From CAWFKW01 sp963816535 (GTDB lineage: Bacteria; Bacteroidota; Ignavibacteria; Tepidaquicellales; OLB5): a stretch of 64,000 nucleotides of DNA. The stretch spans positions 1 to 64,000 of the forward strand of contig CAWFKW010000006.1 in NCBI GenBank assembly GCA_963816535.1. The letters are read 5' to 3'. Under the pieces are notes generated by a model that saw only the letters and a list, made by a program, of their open reading frames with translations, was not told the DNA's origin and ran no database searches. Below, in pieces: positions 25,408 through 33,926 of this stretch (positions are counted from its first letter, which is position 1; each line of letters begins with the position of its first letter). A program made the position numbers and the translations under genes.

Positions 25408-26553
25408 ATGTCAAAAGTAAAAATAGGTTGTATTATTGCGTTCCTGTTTGTGGTTTCGGGCAGGGCATTTTCACAGGGCGAGTCGGCCGTGCCCTTTTTG
25501 TTAATAGGTCCTAATTCCGGTAATGCCGGTATGGCTGAAACAGGCGCAGGATTGGTTAACGATGCTTCGGCTATGTATTGGAATCCCGCGGGACTTGGTT
25601 TTCAGAAAGGTATTGAAGTGAGTATAACTCACTCGCCGTGGCTTCCGGGGCTTGGACTTGGCGATCTGTTCTATGATTATCTAAGCGCTAAATATCATTT
25701 GAAGAAGCTGGGCGGAACGCTTGGAATGAGCATAACCTATTTGAATATAGGAACAATTATAAGGACCGACGAGTTTGGAAATGAGATCGGTTCGTACCAG
25801 GCTTTTGACGGAGCTATTGCCGTAGGTTACGGCACAAAAGTTACGCGCGACTTGGGAGTCGGCGTTGTCACAAGATTCATTTACAGCAAGCTGGCCGTTG
25901 GTAATGTGGGTATCGAGAAAGGAACAGGCGTTGCCTACGATTTGGATTTTGATCTTTCTGTGCTTTGGAGGCCCTCAAAAACGAAACTGAAGTTTATTAA
26001 CAACAAACTTGGAATTGGCCTGAACTTCTCAAATCTTGGCCCAAAGGTTACTTATGTTGACGCAGCACAGGCTGACCCGCTGCCTTCAAACCTGAGGCTG
26101 GGATTTGCTTACGATGTATATCAAAGCCAGTTCAACAACCTGACTCTCACAGCCGATTTCAACAAATTAGTGGTAAAAAGAGGCGATAACGGAGAGTCTG
26201 ACCCATTGTACAAAGCCATATTCACATCATGGGGCGGCGGCGCTAATAACGTGTTAAAATCAATTCAAAGCTCAGTTGGAGCGGAATACTGGTATGGCGA
26301 CCCGAAACTTATTGGGCTGACAGCCGGGTATTTCTATGAAGACCCCGATCACGGCGCGAGGAAATACATAACTCTTGGCGCAGGGTTGAGGTACGATATT
26401 TACGGATTTGATTTCAGCTATATAAATACAATAGAACAGAACCATCCTCTTGCAAATACTCTGAGGTTTACTCTTATGGTGAACATAGGAGGGAAGAATG
26501 AGCCGCAGAAAAAACCTGAAAACAAGGAGCCTGAAAAGACGCCTGGAAAATAG
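25408..26553 (+). CDS. porV: PorV-type T9SS outer-membrane beta-barrel protein
   Basis: A 381-aa outer-membrane beta-barrel. In the T9SS, PorV shuttles cargo from the translocon to the PorU attachment complex. Seen: signal peptide (1-22, ending 'GRAFSQ'), the highly characteristic 'AGMAETGAGLVNDASAMYWNPAGL' region (FadL/PorV/PorQ motif), barrel strands throughout, and a Pro/Lys/Glu-rich end after the last strand. A strong AGGAGG ribosome-binding site precedes the ATG. It lies 50 bp after porU and 5 bp before the M6-like gene, which supports an operon. PorQ is an alternative name for close relatives, but adjacency to porU favours PorV. Confidence 0.9.
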   Translation: MSKVKIGCIIAFLFVVSGRAFSQGESAVPFLLIGPNSGNAGMAETGAGLVNDASAMYWNPAGLGFQKGIEVSITHSPWLPGLGLGDLFYDYLSAKYHLKKLGGTLGMSITYLNIGTIIRTDEFGNEIGSYQAFDGAIAVGYGTKVTRDLGVGVVTRFIYSKLAVGNVGIEKGTGVAYDLDFDLSVLWRPSKTKLKFINNKLGIGLNFSNLGPKVTYVDAAQADPLPSNLRLGFAYDVYQSQFNNLTLTADFNKLVVKRGDNGESDPLYKAIFTSWGGGANNVLKSIQSSVGAEYWYGDPKLIGLTAGYFYEDPDHGARKYITLGAGLRYDIYGFDFSYINTIEQNHPLANTLRFTLMVNIGGKNEPQKKPENKEPEKTPGK

Positions 26554-26558
26554 TCTGA

Positions 26559-29500
26559 ATGAAAAATAACAAGCTTGGCTTCTGCGCCGCGATATTAATT
26601 GTCTTATTGCTTTTAATGTCATCGGCGGCGCAACTGTACTCTCAGCATATCAAAAGTTCGCAGTTAGTCCTGGATCACCACATCAATTATAATCCTGAGA
26701 TAAAACCGAACAATAGCTATAACAATTTTTTGTTTTCTTTCGCTGTGCCAGACACGCTGAACATTTACGCTATTATGGTGCAGTTCAGGCAGACAAATAA
26801 TCCCAACGTTACGGGAAACGGCAGGTTTGACTTATCGTCAGATTACCCTGATTCGGTCGATGCGCCGCCTCATGACAGCCTGTATTTCGCCAACCATCTG
26901 GAGTTTTTGAAAAACTATTACTTCAAGGCATCCAAAGGCAAGCTTATTGTTAATTTTAAGGTCCTTGGTTCGGTGAGGACCCTTTCCCAAACGCTTGACC
27001 AGTATTCGCCGGGGAAGAACGAAGGTCTAAATAAGATTGGCAGGCTGTTCTACGAAGCATGGGCTTCGGCAGACAGCGTGTCAGGATTTTTATCAGGCGT
27101 CAACCCTGATAAATCCGCTTTCATGATATTTCACGCCGGCGTCGGCAGAGACGTCGACCTGATCTCATCAGGTATATTTTCCGGGCAGCTTGATATACCA
27201 TCTATTTACTTCAGCAATAAATCGTTGAAACAGATATACGGGGATACCACGCAGGGTTTTTATACCCGTGAGAATTTTGTTATACCCAGTTCGTGCGTTC
27301 TGCCGGAGCAGGAGTGGAGAATAATTAACACAAGTTTCGGCGATCAGTTCCTGGAATTGGGGTTGAATGGCATCACCGTTGCAACCATAGGCAGCTACCT
27401 TGGATTACCTGACCTGTTTGATACTCAAACCGGCAGGACAGCAATAGGCAGGTTTGGATTAATGGACGGGCAATCGCTGTTCAGTTATTTAGGAGTATTT
27501 CCACCGGAGCCATCAGCGTGGGAAAAGCAGTACCTTGGATGGATTAACCCTATTGTGGTCAATTCAGACGGCACGTACACTACCAGGGCCGCAAGCCTGG
27601 ATTGGAACGGAAACAGTTCTGTGTACAAGGTCCTTATCAGCGAAAAGGAATATTTCCTGATAGAAAACCGCAACAGAGACGCTTATAAGAACGGAGAAAA
27701 AGTCGTTTTCGTAAGCCGCGGAGTCAGAGACTCGGTGACATTTAACCAGGATGTAGACGGGTTTTCAAATGACGGCGTTGGGTTGTTGAAGGGAAATATA
27801 GTTGACGTGGACGAACTTGACTGGAGCCTTCCGGGTTTGAAGAATGACACGGCTAATTACCAGGGCGGAATACTTGTCTGGCACATAGATGAAAACGTGA
27901 TTGATGCAAAGTTTGCCTCAAACACAATTAATACAGATATTCATCACCGCGGTGTAGACGTTATTGAAGCAAAGGGCTCGCAGGATATAGGGGTTGTTAT
28001 AAGCACGCCTTTGGGCGATTATGTAAGCGACGGATTCTTCGTGGATTTCTGGTATAACGGCGAGCATTACAGGCCTGCAAATATTTATCAGAATGCGTTC
28101 AACCAGTCTACAATCCCGAATTCTAACAGCTATACCGGAATTCATTCGCGGGTTTGCCTGTCAAATTTCAGTTCAATAGATTCCTCAATGACGTTCACAT
28201 TCCAGCAGTGCAGCCCGATAACCAATATAAGCAACTACCCGCACAAAGTGGGGAAGGATCTAACAGGTAATGCGCAGCCGATAGGAATAGACTATAACGG
28301 CAACGGACTGGATGAAGTTTTTGTGAACGTTAACGATACGCTGTACGGATTCAGAGATAACGGGAATCCTATCAGGGTCGATATGCCCAACGGATTTTTA
28401 AAAGACAGCGTTGCGGATTATCCTGTTAGCTATGTGGAGTATGCAATTGGTTCAAAGTTTGGCGGGGGTTCGTCAAATAAATATATAGCCGGAGTTCATG
28501 GCAACAAGTTCAGTTTGCTGGGCTTTACAATAGACAGCCTGACTTCAAGCCCGGGTATTATTAATATTTATCACAGCGGCGGAAATTTGACTACGCCGGT
28601 TCTCAATATAGCAAGCTCTACGGCCCAAACCAAGTCTGTTTATGCCGGCTCGTCTGACGGTAAAATTGTGTCGTTCAGGCTTGACTCGCTCTTCGAGAAA
28701 GTAACGGCATTTTCAACAAACCCCGTAGTTGAATTAGCCGCCGGTTCAGGAGGCGTTTTGCCGCTGCAGCCTGCTGCAATTGATAATACAAATAAGTTTT
28801 TTGCAGAAAGCTCAATTCCATATGACGTTCAGCCTATTGAAGCGGTCAGCCGTTCGGTTACCGTGGACCTTTCAAATAAGATAAGGCTGGAACAGTCAAC
28901 AGGGATCATTTCCGGCAATCTTGGAATCGGAACTGTATTCACATCTCCCGTAATTTCCAACATGTTCAATAACGGAAAGCAGGAAATATTATTTACTGCC
29001 GATGACAAAGTTTTCGCGGTGAATCAAAAAGGCGTAGTTGTTGATAATTTCCCCTTCAGCGTTGTAGGTATAAGCAGAATTTCAAGCGGAATTTCCGTAG
29101 CCGATCTGGATGGCGATGGTTTGATGGATATTATTTTCGGCACAATCGACGGAAGAGTGTACGCATATAACACTAATGGCAAAGTTCTGGACGGGTTCCC
29201 GCTGCTTACAGGATCAGAAGTGAAATCAACGCCGGCAATTATAAATACAAACGGAAAGTTCGGGATAATAGTTTACTCGACCGATGGATATTTATACGGC
29301 TGGAAGACCCCCTGGAATTACGACTCGACAAGGATACAATGGAGAAATTATTTAGGGAATAAATATCTTGAGAATAATAATTTTAATGTAACCGGTTCGA
29401 GCGCAACGGGTCCGTGTTTGCCATCTGACAAAGTTTATAATTGGCCCAATCCGGCATACGGTAACTCAACAAATATCAGGTATTTCCTGGGGAATGACGC

Positions 29501-29699
29501 GGGTTCTGTGAGTATAAAGATAATGGATTTGGCAGGCGAGCTTGTGACAACATTGCCAGGCACGAACTTCAAAGGGCTTGATAATGAGGTCCAGTGGGAT
29601 ATATCGAAGGTTCAAAGCGGTATATATATAGCTGTGGTACAGCTTCAGGGAGGAAGCTGCAATGAAACAGCGTCGATCAAGATTGCAGTCGTTAAATAA
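26559..29699 (+). CDS. M6-metalloprotease-like secreted protein lacking the zinc motif
   Basis: A 1046-aa exported protein. Residues 1-28 are a signal peptide. Residues about 50-450 resemble M6 (immune-inhibitor A-type) peptidases, ending in the family's 'LGLPDLFDTQTG' and 'IGRFGLMDGQS' landmarks. The catalytic HExxH that should precede LGLPDL reads ATIGS (residues 275-279), so both zinc histidines and the glutamate are gone. Downstream are FG-GAP/VCBS-like propeller repeats ('ISVADLDGDGLMDIIFGTIDGRVYAY'). The last 85 residues form a T9SS-type sorting domain starting 'YNWPNPAYGNSTNI'. It begins 5 bp after porV and ends at a hairpin terminator. Confidence 0.85.
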   Translation: MKNNKLGFCAAILIVLLLLMSSAAQLYSQHIKSSQLVLDHHINYNPEIKPNNSYNNFLFSFAVPDTLNIYAIMVQFRQTNNPNVTGNGRFDLSSDYPDSVDAPPHDSLYFANHLEFLKNYYFKASKGKLIVNFKVLGSVRTLSQTLDQYSPGKNEGLNKIGRLFYEAWASADSVSGFLSGVNPDKSAFMIFHAGVGRDVDLISSGIFSGQLDIPSIYFSNKSLKQIYGDTTQGFYTRENFVIPSSCVLPEQEWRIINTSFGDQFLELGLNGITVATIGSYLGLPDLFDTQTGRTAIGRFGLMDGQSLFSYLGVFPPEPSAWEKQYLGWINPIVVNSDGTYTTRAASLDWNGNSSVYKVLISEKEYFLIENRNRDAYKNGEKVVFVSRGVRDSVTFNQDVDGFSNDGVGLLKGNIVDVDELDWSLPGLKNDTANYQGGILVWHIDENVIDAKFASNTINTDIHHRGVDVIEAKGSQDIGVVISTPLGDYVSDGFFVDFWYNGEHYRPANIYQNAFNQSTIPNSNSYTGIHSRVCLSNFSSIDSSMTFTFQQCSPITNISNYPHKVGKDLTGNAQPIGIDYNGNGLDEVFVNVNDTLYGFRDNGNPIRVDMPNGFLKDSVADYPVSYVEYAIGSKFGGGSSNKYIAGVHGNKFSLLGFTIDSLTSSPGIINIYHSGGNLTTPVLNIASSTAQTKSVYAGSSDGKIVSFRLDSLFEKVTAFSTNPVVELAAGSGGVLPLQPAAIDNTNKFFAESSIPYDVQPIEAVSRSVTVDLSNKIRLEQSTGIISGNLGIGTVFTSPVISNMFNNGKQEILFTADDKVFAVNQKGVVVDNFPFSVVGISRISSGISVADLDGDGLMDIIFGTIDGRVYAYNTNGKVLDGFPLLTGSEVKSTPAIINTNGKFGIIVYSTDGYLYGWKTPWNYDSTRIQWRNYLGNKYLENNNFNVTGSSATGPCLPSDKVYNWPNPAYGNSTNIRYFLGNDAGSVSIKIMDLAGELVTTLPGTNFKGLDNEVQWDISKVQSGIYIAVVQLQGGSCNETASIKIAVVK

Positions 29700-29726
29700 A
29701 AATTTACGTAATAATTATTTTAGACC

Positions 29727-29761
29727 AGGTCCTACCGGATAGTTCCGGCGGGGCCTTTTTT
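29727..29761 (+). terminator. Rho-independent terminator after the porU operon
   Basis: AGGTCCTACCGGA (29727-29739) pairs with TCCGGCGGGGCCT (29744-29756), with two G-U pairs and one mismatch, and is followed by TTTTTT. The T-tract ends exactly where the ATG of the next gene begins (29762). Confidence 0.85.
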
Positions 29762-30856
29762 ATGGATAACGCTATATTAATATTATTAGGAATTTATTTC
29801 TTAGAACACCTGGTTTTATATTTCGGGCTGCTTGTAAATTTGAGGCGCCCAGGTGAGGCCGGGGGCTCTCTCCCGTTTGTTTCTGTAATTGTTGCCGCAA
29901 AAGATGAAGAGAACAATATAGCGGCATGTATCGAATCGCTGCTTGAGCTTGACTATCCGGATGATAAGCTTGAAATAGTTCTTGTAAATGACCGCTCAAC
30001 CGACAGAACAAAAGAAATTATGCTCCGCTACACAGAAGCGAACGGAGTTTTAACATACCTTGAGATCAATTCCGTAACAGGAGCATTAAAGGGCAAAGTT
30101 AACGCTTTAGCTCAGGCGATAGAATCAGCTAAAGGAGAGATTATATTTACAACCGATGCGGATATCAAAGTGAAGCCTACGTGGATCAGCGGCATGATCA
30201 AGTATTACGATTCGGATACCGGCGTGGTGAGCAGCTATTCAACCATCGCTCCCAAAAATCTTTACTGGGGGCTGCAGTCGTTTGACTGGCTCTACCTGCT
30301 GGGAATCGCTTCGGGCGGAGATGGTATTGGAATGCCGATAAGCTGCGTTGGCAATAACATGTCTTATCTGAAAGAAACGTATGAGAAAGTAGGCGGATAC
30401 AGTAAAATTAAGTATTCAATTACCGAAGATTTTATGCTGCTTCAGACTATAACAAAGCAAACCAATTGGAAATCAAAATTCCCGGTGAACATTGACATAA
30501 TGAACGAAACTTATCCGTGCGCTGATATTGGCGAGCTCTACAGGCAGAAGAAAAGATGGGCGAAAGGCGGGCTGGGTTCTCGGACCGCCGGAATGTTCGT
30601 TGGGGCGATGGCATGGCTCAGCGGACTGGTTTTATTTATGGGATGGATATTCGCATTAAAACCGTATTTGATTTTCGCAGCCGGAAAGTGTATTGTTGAT
30701 GCATTCTTTGTTTATCCAGCGGTAAAAGAGTTCAGGATGTGGAAAGTGTATTTGTATCTTCCCTTTTTTGAGATCTATATGGCGCTTTATGTTTTCCTAA
30801 TGCCCTTTATTTTGATTGTTGACAGGAACGTGATCTGGAAACAGCAGAAGGTGTGA
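29762..30856 (+). CDS. Membrane-associated glycosyltransferase family 2
   Basis: A 364-aa processive-type GT2 enzyme. Seen: an N-terminal membrane segment ('ILILLGIYFLEHLVLYFGLLV'), the nucleotide-sugar domain 'PFVSVIVAAKDEENNIAACIESLL', 'VNDRSTDRT', the metal-binding 'TTDADIKV', the acceptor-site 'TEDFMLL', and the Q-x-x-R-W-type motif 'RQKKRWAKGGLG'. Two or three C-terminal membrane helices follow. Such enzymes build surface polysaccharides or glycolipids; the sugar is unknown. The ATG directly abuts the T-tract of the preceding terminator, so there is no room for a ribosome-binding site outside the hairpin. It is convergent with the DUF1232 gene 5 bp away. Confidence 0.9.
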   Translation: MDNAILILLGIYFLEHLVLYFGLLVNLRRPGEAGGSLPFVSVIVAAKDEENNIAACIESLLELDYPDDKLEIVLVNDRSTDRTKEIMLRYTEANGVLTYLEINSVTGALKGKVNALAQAIESAKGEIIFTTDADIKVKPTWISGMIKYYDSDTGVVSSYSTIAPKNLYWGLQSFDWLYLLGIASGGDGIGMPISCVGNNMSYLKETYEKVGGYSKIKYSITEDFMLLQTITKQTNWKSKFPVNIDIMNETYPCADIGELYRQKKRWAKGGLGSRTAGMFVGAMAWLSGLVLFMGWIFALKPYLIFAAGKCIVDAFFVYPAVKEFRMWKVYLYLPFFEIYMALYVFLMPFILIVDRNVIWKQQKV

Positions 30857-30861
30857 ATCAC

Positions 30862-31221
30862 TCAGTCGTAATAAGCCCTAAGTTCTTTCCCCATAAATTT
30901 AACCGTCCATAATATTACTCCCATATCGTCAAGAAACCCAATGACTGGCAGCGCGTCCGGTATAGCGTCGGCAGGCGAAAGAAAATAAAGCAATGCGGCC
31001 ACTACCACGGATTTTCTGTACCATTTTACATTTCTATCCATCATATATTTCTTAAGCGCTATAATGTGCTTAATGAATCCCTTTACGCTGTTCTTATTGC
31101 GCTCCGCTTTTCGCTGTACCTTTTGAGACAGGACGTGCGTTTCAAGCTCGGAAAGCTCGCCCTCGCGGTAATAGTCCTCTAAGAAATCGGCATTGTATTC
31201 GTGTTGTTTTGATTTGCTCAT
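30862..31221 (-). CDS. DUF1232 (YkvA family) protein
   Basis: A 119-aa protein. The DUF1232 signature is 'LLYFLSPADAIPDALPVIGFLDDMGVI' with the SPxDxIPD core, a short hydrophobic hairpin preceded by a charged helical N-terminus. The family is widespread and uncharacterised. It is the last gene of a seven-gene minus-strand operon, its ATG overlapping the M50 protease stop by 4 nt. It is convergent with the GT2 gene. Confidence 0.9.
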   Translation of the reverse strand: MSKSKQHEYNADFLEDYYREGELSELETHVLSQKVQRKAERNKNSVKGFIKHIIALKKYMMDRNVKWYRKSVVVAALLYFLSPADAIPDALPVIGFLDDMGVILWTVKFMGKELRAYYD

Positions 31222-31907
31222 CTTATAAATAGATCTAAAAGTTTATAATATGGACCTGCAACCGCCAGGATAATTGAAAAAAAGAACTTTGAAAATCCCG
31301 GCACGAAGTTGAAGACCAGCAGAATAAGAAATATTCCGGCAAACCCGATAGAACGGAATCTCATAGCAGTTTCATCCGGGAGAACATTTGCGAGCACGTG
31401 AGAGCCGTCAAGCGGCGGAATAGGGATCATATTAAAGATAGCGAGCGTTACATTAAGCAAAATGCCGGCATAGAACATTTTTACCATGTATGAAATAAAT
31501 TCCTGGCCCATTGTTCCATCGCCTGGGCTAAGCGCCTTATTAATATAGAAGAACAATGCAACCGCCAAAACGCAGGCAAGGGCGATAAGCAAATTAGAAA
31601 GCGGGCCCGCAACCGTAACCAGCGTATCATCGCGTTTGAGGTTTCTGAAATTCCTGGGGTCTATAGGCACGGGTTTTGCCCACGCTATCAAAACTCTGCC
31701 CGTTGCAAAAATAGAAAACAAAGGAATAAGGATAGATCCCATCAGATCGATGTGTGGAACCGGGTTAAGCGTGATACGCCCGAGGTCTTTGGCCGTGGTA
31801 TCGCCGCATCGGAGCGCAACCCATGCATGGGCCATTTCATGGAGCACAACCGAGAAAATAAGTATCGGGATTATATATATGTTCTCTAAATATGAGCTAA
31901 GATTCAC
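31218..31907 (-). CDS. Site-2-protease-like M50 membrane metallopeptidase
   Basis: A 229-aa intramembrane zinc protease of the compact prokaryotic M50 type (YwhC/FtsZ-independent group). Seen: first helix with zinc motif 'VVLHEMAHAW' (His23, Glu24, His27), 'KDLGRITLNPVPHID', and the third zinc ligand region 'FNMIPIPPLDGSHVL'. Five or six membrane helices are apparent. Such enzymes cut transmembrane substrates, often anti-sigma factors, but no such partner is encoded nearby. ATG at 31907, 6 bp after the beta-barrel gene, 4-nt overlap with the downstream DUF1232 gene. Confidence 0.93.
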   Translation of the reverse strand: MNLSSYLENIYIIPILIFSVVLHEMAHAWVALRCGDTTAKDLGRITLNPVPHIDLMGSILIPLFSIFATGRVLIAWAKPVPIDPRNFRNLKRDDTLVTVAGPLSNLLIALACVLAVALFFYINKALSPGDGTMGQEFISYMVKMFYAGILLNVTLAIFNMIPIPPLDGSHVLANVLPDETAMRFRSIGFAGIFLILLVFNFVPGFSKFFFSIILAVAGPYYKLLDLFIR

Positions 31908-31913
31908 TTCGCA

Positions 31914-32594
31914 TCAAAATCTGATTACCGGAAACTTGATCTTCACATATGCGCCGAAATTGGAAAGGTCTTTCATATAATTATATTTGACGTAGAAATC
32001 CAGCACGAACAGCGTGACCCCGAAACCTGCGCTTACGCTGGTCCTGGAATCAGTAAGAGGGAGCCCTTGAAGAGATACATTGGGATCTATGTCTCTTCTT
32101 ATCTTATTTGTCTTAACGTCAAGAGTTAAAAATGGGATGCTGTAGGGCGAATTGAACAGCCTCGCAAGCGAGTATTCTATGCTTAACCCGTAGGATACTA
32201 TATGAGTTCTGAACGTGTTGAGAGTGTATAACGTGGTAAACTGGTCCTTCCCGAGATAGCTGAAGTAAGTTATCTCCCCGCCAATAACGAACGGGAAAAT
32301 TGTTGTTGACGTATATTCAAGCCTTCCGAGAATTCCGAACGTTGGAATTGAGTTATCTCCGAATGATTTTAGCGGCACATTCAGGCCGCCTCCGACGCTC
32401 AAAAATATTCCGGCCGCTCTGAATTTTTTTGTCCCGGTTTGTTTTTTTGTTGAATCAAGCAGCGAGTTATAATGCAGCTTCTCAATCTTAAAATAATTCA
32501 CCGTTGATTTTTGTTCCGATACCTGGGAGTGTAACGGCGGCGCTGCCGCGCACAGATAAATAATTATTGCAAATACAAATTTAGAGTAATTCAA
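31914..32594 (-). CDS. Outer-membrane beta-barrel protein, unknown role
   Basis: A 226-aa exported protein: signal peptide (residues 1-23), a short linker, then alternating beta-strands ('GIFLSVGGGLNVPLKSFGD', 'FGILGRLEYTSTTIFPFVIG', 'VSAGFGVTLFVLDFYVKYNY') and a C-terminal Phe ('IKFPVIRF'), a typical outer-membrane insertion signal. It resembles small barrels annotated PorT-like or OmpW-like, with no specific family evident. It lies in the prmC-dtd operon, 4 bp after the DUF2520 gene. Function unknown. Confidence 0.8.
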   Translation of the reverse strand: MNYSKFVFAIIIYLCAAAPPLHSQVSEQKSTVNYFKIEKLHYNSLLDSTKKQTGTKKFRAAGIFLSVGGGLNVPLKSFGDNSIPTFGILGRLEYTSTTIFPFVIGGEITYFSYLGKDQFTTLYTLNTFRTHIVSYGLSIEYSLARLFNSPYSIPFLTLDVKTNKIRRDIDPNVSLQGLPLTDSRTSVSAGFGVTLFVLDFYVKYNYMKDLSNFGAYVKIKFPVIRF

Positions 32595-32598
32595 TATT

Positions 32599-33456
32599 TT
32601 AGTATTTATTCAGCAGTTTTATTAAATTAAGAGCTTCTGATTTGCTGAGGCTCTTCTTCTCTAACGCCGTTATAACCGTTTCGATTCCCATAAAAACATA
32701 TACCGGCAGAAGCGACGGCGCTTTTCTCTGAATCGTCTTAAGATGCAATGCCAGGGTATCAGGTTCATTCCTTTCAATCGGCCCGGATAATGACGAAATT
32801 GGGCCGATTTTGAAGATATTTTCCAGGGTTTGCATTATCAGAGGCTTATATATGTCGAAAAAATTAGTGTGTTTAAATCCATTTTTAAGTATCTTTCCGC
32901 CGCTGATCTTTTCAAACGCCCTTTCTGCATTTCGCATTAATGCGACAAGATAGTTTGATGACATAACGCAGCAAATATGATGAAGCGCCTTTTGTTCTTT
33001 TGACAATTTAAACGGCCTGGATTTTATATATCGCGCTATCCGAATTCCCGCCCATATACTTTTCTCGTCGCCTTCCAGCGCTATAAAAATGTTTTCGAAT
33101 GAGCCGGAATAAGTCTTTGCAATTTTAACAAATGTCTGCACAGGGTGGAAAGAGCCGGTATTAGCGCCCTTCTTCTTTAGCAAAGCCAACGCTCCGGAAT
33201 TCTTTGCGCCCGAAGTATGAAAAATTATTTTGTTCTTTAAGCTAACGCCGCTTTGAATAAGTTTTGAAACCGCGGCTTGGATACTTTTATCGCCGGTACA
33301 TATAAACAACAGGTCTGACTCGGATAGCTTCACGGCGTTAAGGGCGTAGCGGGAGTTTCTGATAACAGAGCCCATCTTCACCTTGCCGGATTTCTTCAGA
33401 GCGAAATAAAGATTGGAACCGACTTTTCCAAACCCGATTATTGATACGTTCAGCAT
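32599..33456 (-). CDS. Rossmann-like/DUF2520 domain NAD(P)-binding protein
   Basis: A 285-aa protein. N-terminal dinucleotide-binding motif 'VSIIGFGKVGSNLYFAL', then 'SDLLFICTGDKSIQA', and the DUF2520 domain marked by 'GSFHPVQTF' and 'HHICCVMSSNYLVALM'. Domain order and length match the F420-oxidoreductase-like/DUF2520 family, distantly related to 3-hydroxyisobutyrate and ketopantoate reductases. Substrate unknown. The start immediately follows the dtd stop with no gap, so translation is probably coupled. Confidence 0.92.
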   Translation of the reverse strand: MLNVSIIGFGKVGSNLYFALKKSGKVKMGSVIRNSRYALNAVKLSESDLLFICTGDKSIQAAVSKLIQSGVSLKNKIIFHTSGAKNSGALALLKKKGANTGSFHPVQTFVKIAKTYSGSFENIFIALEGDEKSIWAGIRIARYIKSRPFKLSKEQKALHHICCVMSSNYLVALMRNAERAFEKISGGKILKNGFKHTNFFDIYKPLIMQTLENIFKIGPISSLSGPIERNEPDTLALHLKTIQRKAPSLLPVYVFMGIETVITALEKKSLSKSEALNLIKLLNKY

Positions 33457-33915
33457 TTACTGGTAATCGTTTTTACTTCTTAAAATGATAGTCACCGGCC
33501 CGTCGTTTGTCAATTTTATTTTCATCATTGCGCCAAATTTCCCCTTTCTCACCTTATCATGCCCTAACAGGTTCCTGCACTCGTTTATATAACTTTCATA
33601 TAGACCTTCAGCTGTCTCCGGCGCCGCAGCGTCAGTGAAGCTCGGCCTGTTTCCGTGACGGGTATCGGCGTGCAAAGTGAACTGCGATACCACCAGTATT
33701 TCGCCCCCGGTATCCAGAAGCGAAAGATTCATTTTGTCTTCAGCGTCGCTGAAAATCCTCAGGTTCACTGTTTTTGCCGCAAGATATTTTGCGTCATTAT
33801 CGTTATCATCTTCTCTTACGCCAAGCAGGACAAGCAATCCGCCGTCGATCCTGTCTACTAACTGAGAATTGACCGTTACAGAAGATTCTAAAACTCTCTG
33901 AATAAGCGCTATCAT
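33457..33915 (-). CDS. dtd: D-aminoacyl-tRNA deacylase
   Basis: Removes D-amino acids (and Gly from tRNA-Ala) mischarged onto tRNA. The 152-aa length fits. Seen: 'MIALIQRVLESSVTVN', the 'LVVSQFTLHADTRHGNRPSF' region with the SQFTL and N-R-P-S-F motifs, and 'KLTNDGPVTIIL' near the C-terminus (the Gly-Pro cis-loop region). It is the third gene of the operon, 11 bp after prmC. Confidence 0.96.
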   Translation of the reverse strand: MIALIQRVLESSVTVNSQLVDRIDGGLLVLLGVREDDNDNDAKYLAAKTVNLRIFSDAEDKMNLSLLDTGGEILVVSQFTLHADTRHGNRPSFTDAAAPETAEGLYESYINECRNLLGHDKVRKGKFGAMMKIKLTNDGPVTIILRSKNDYQ

Positions 33916-33926
33916 AATTAGTATTT

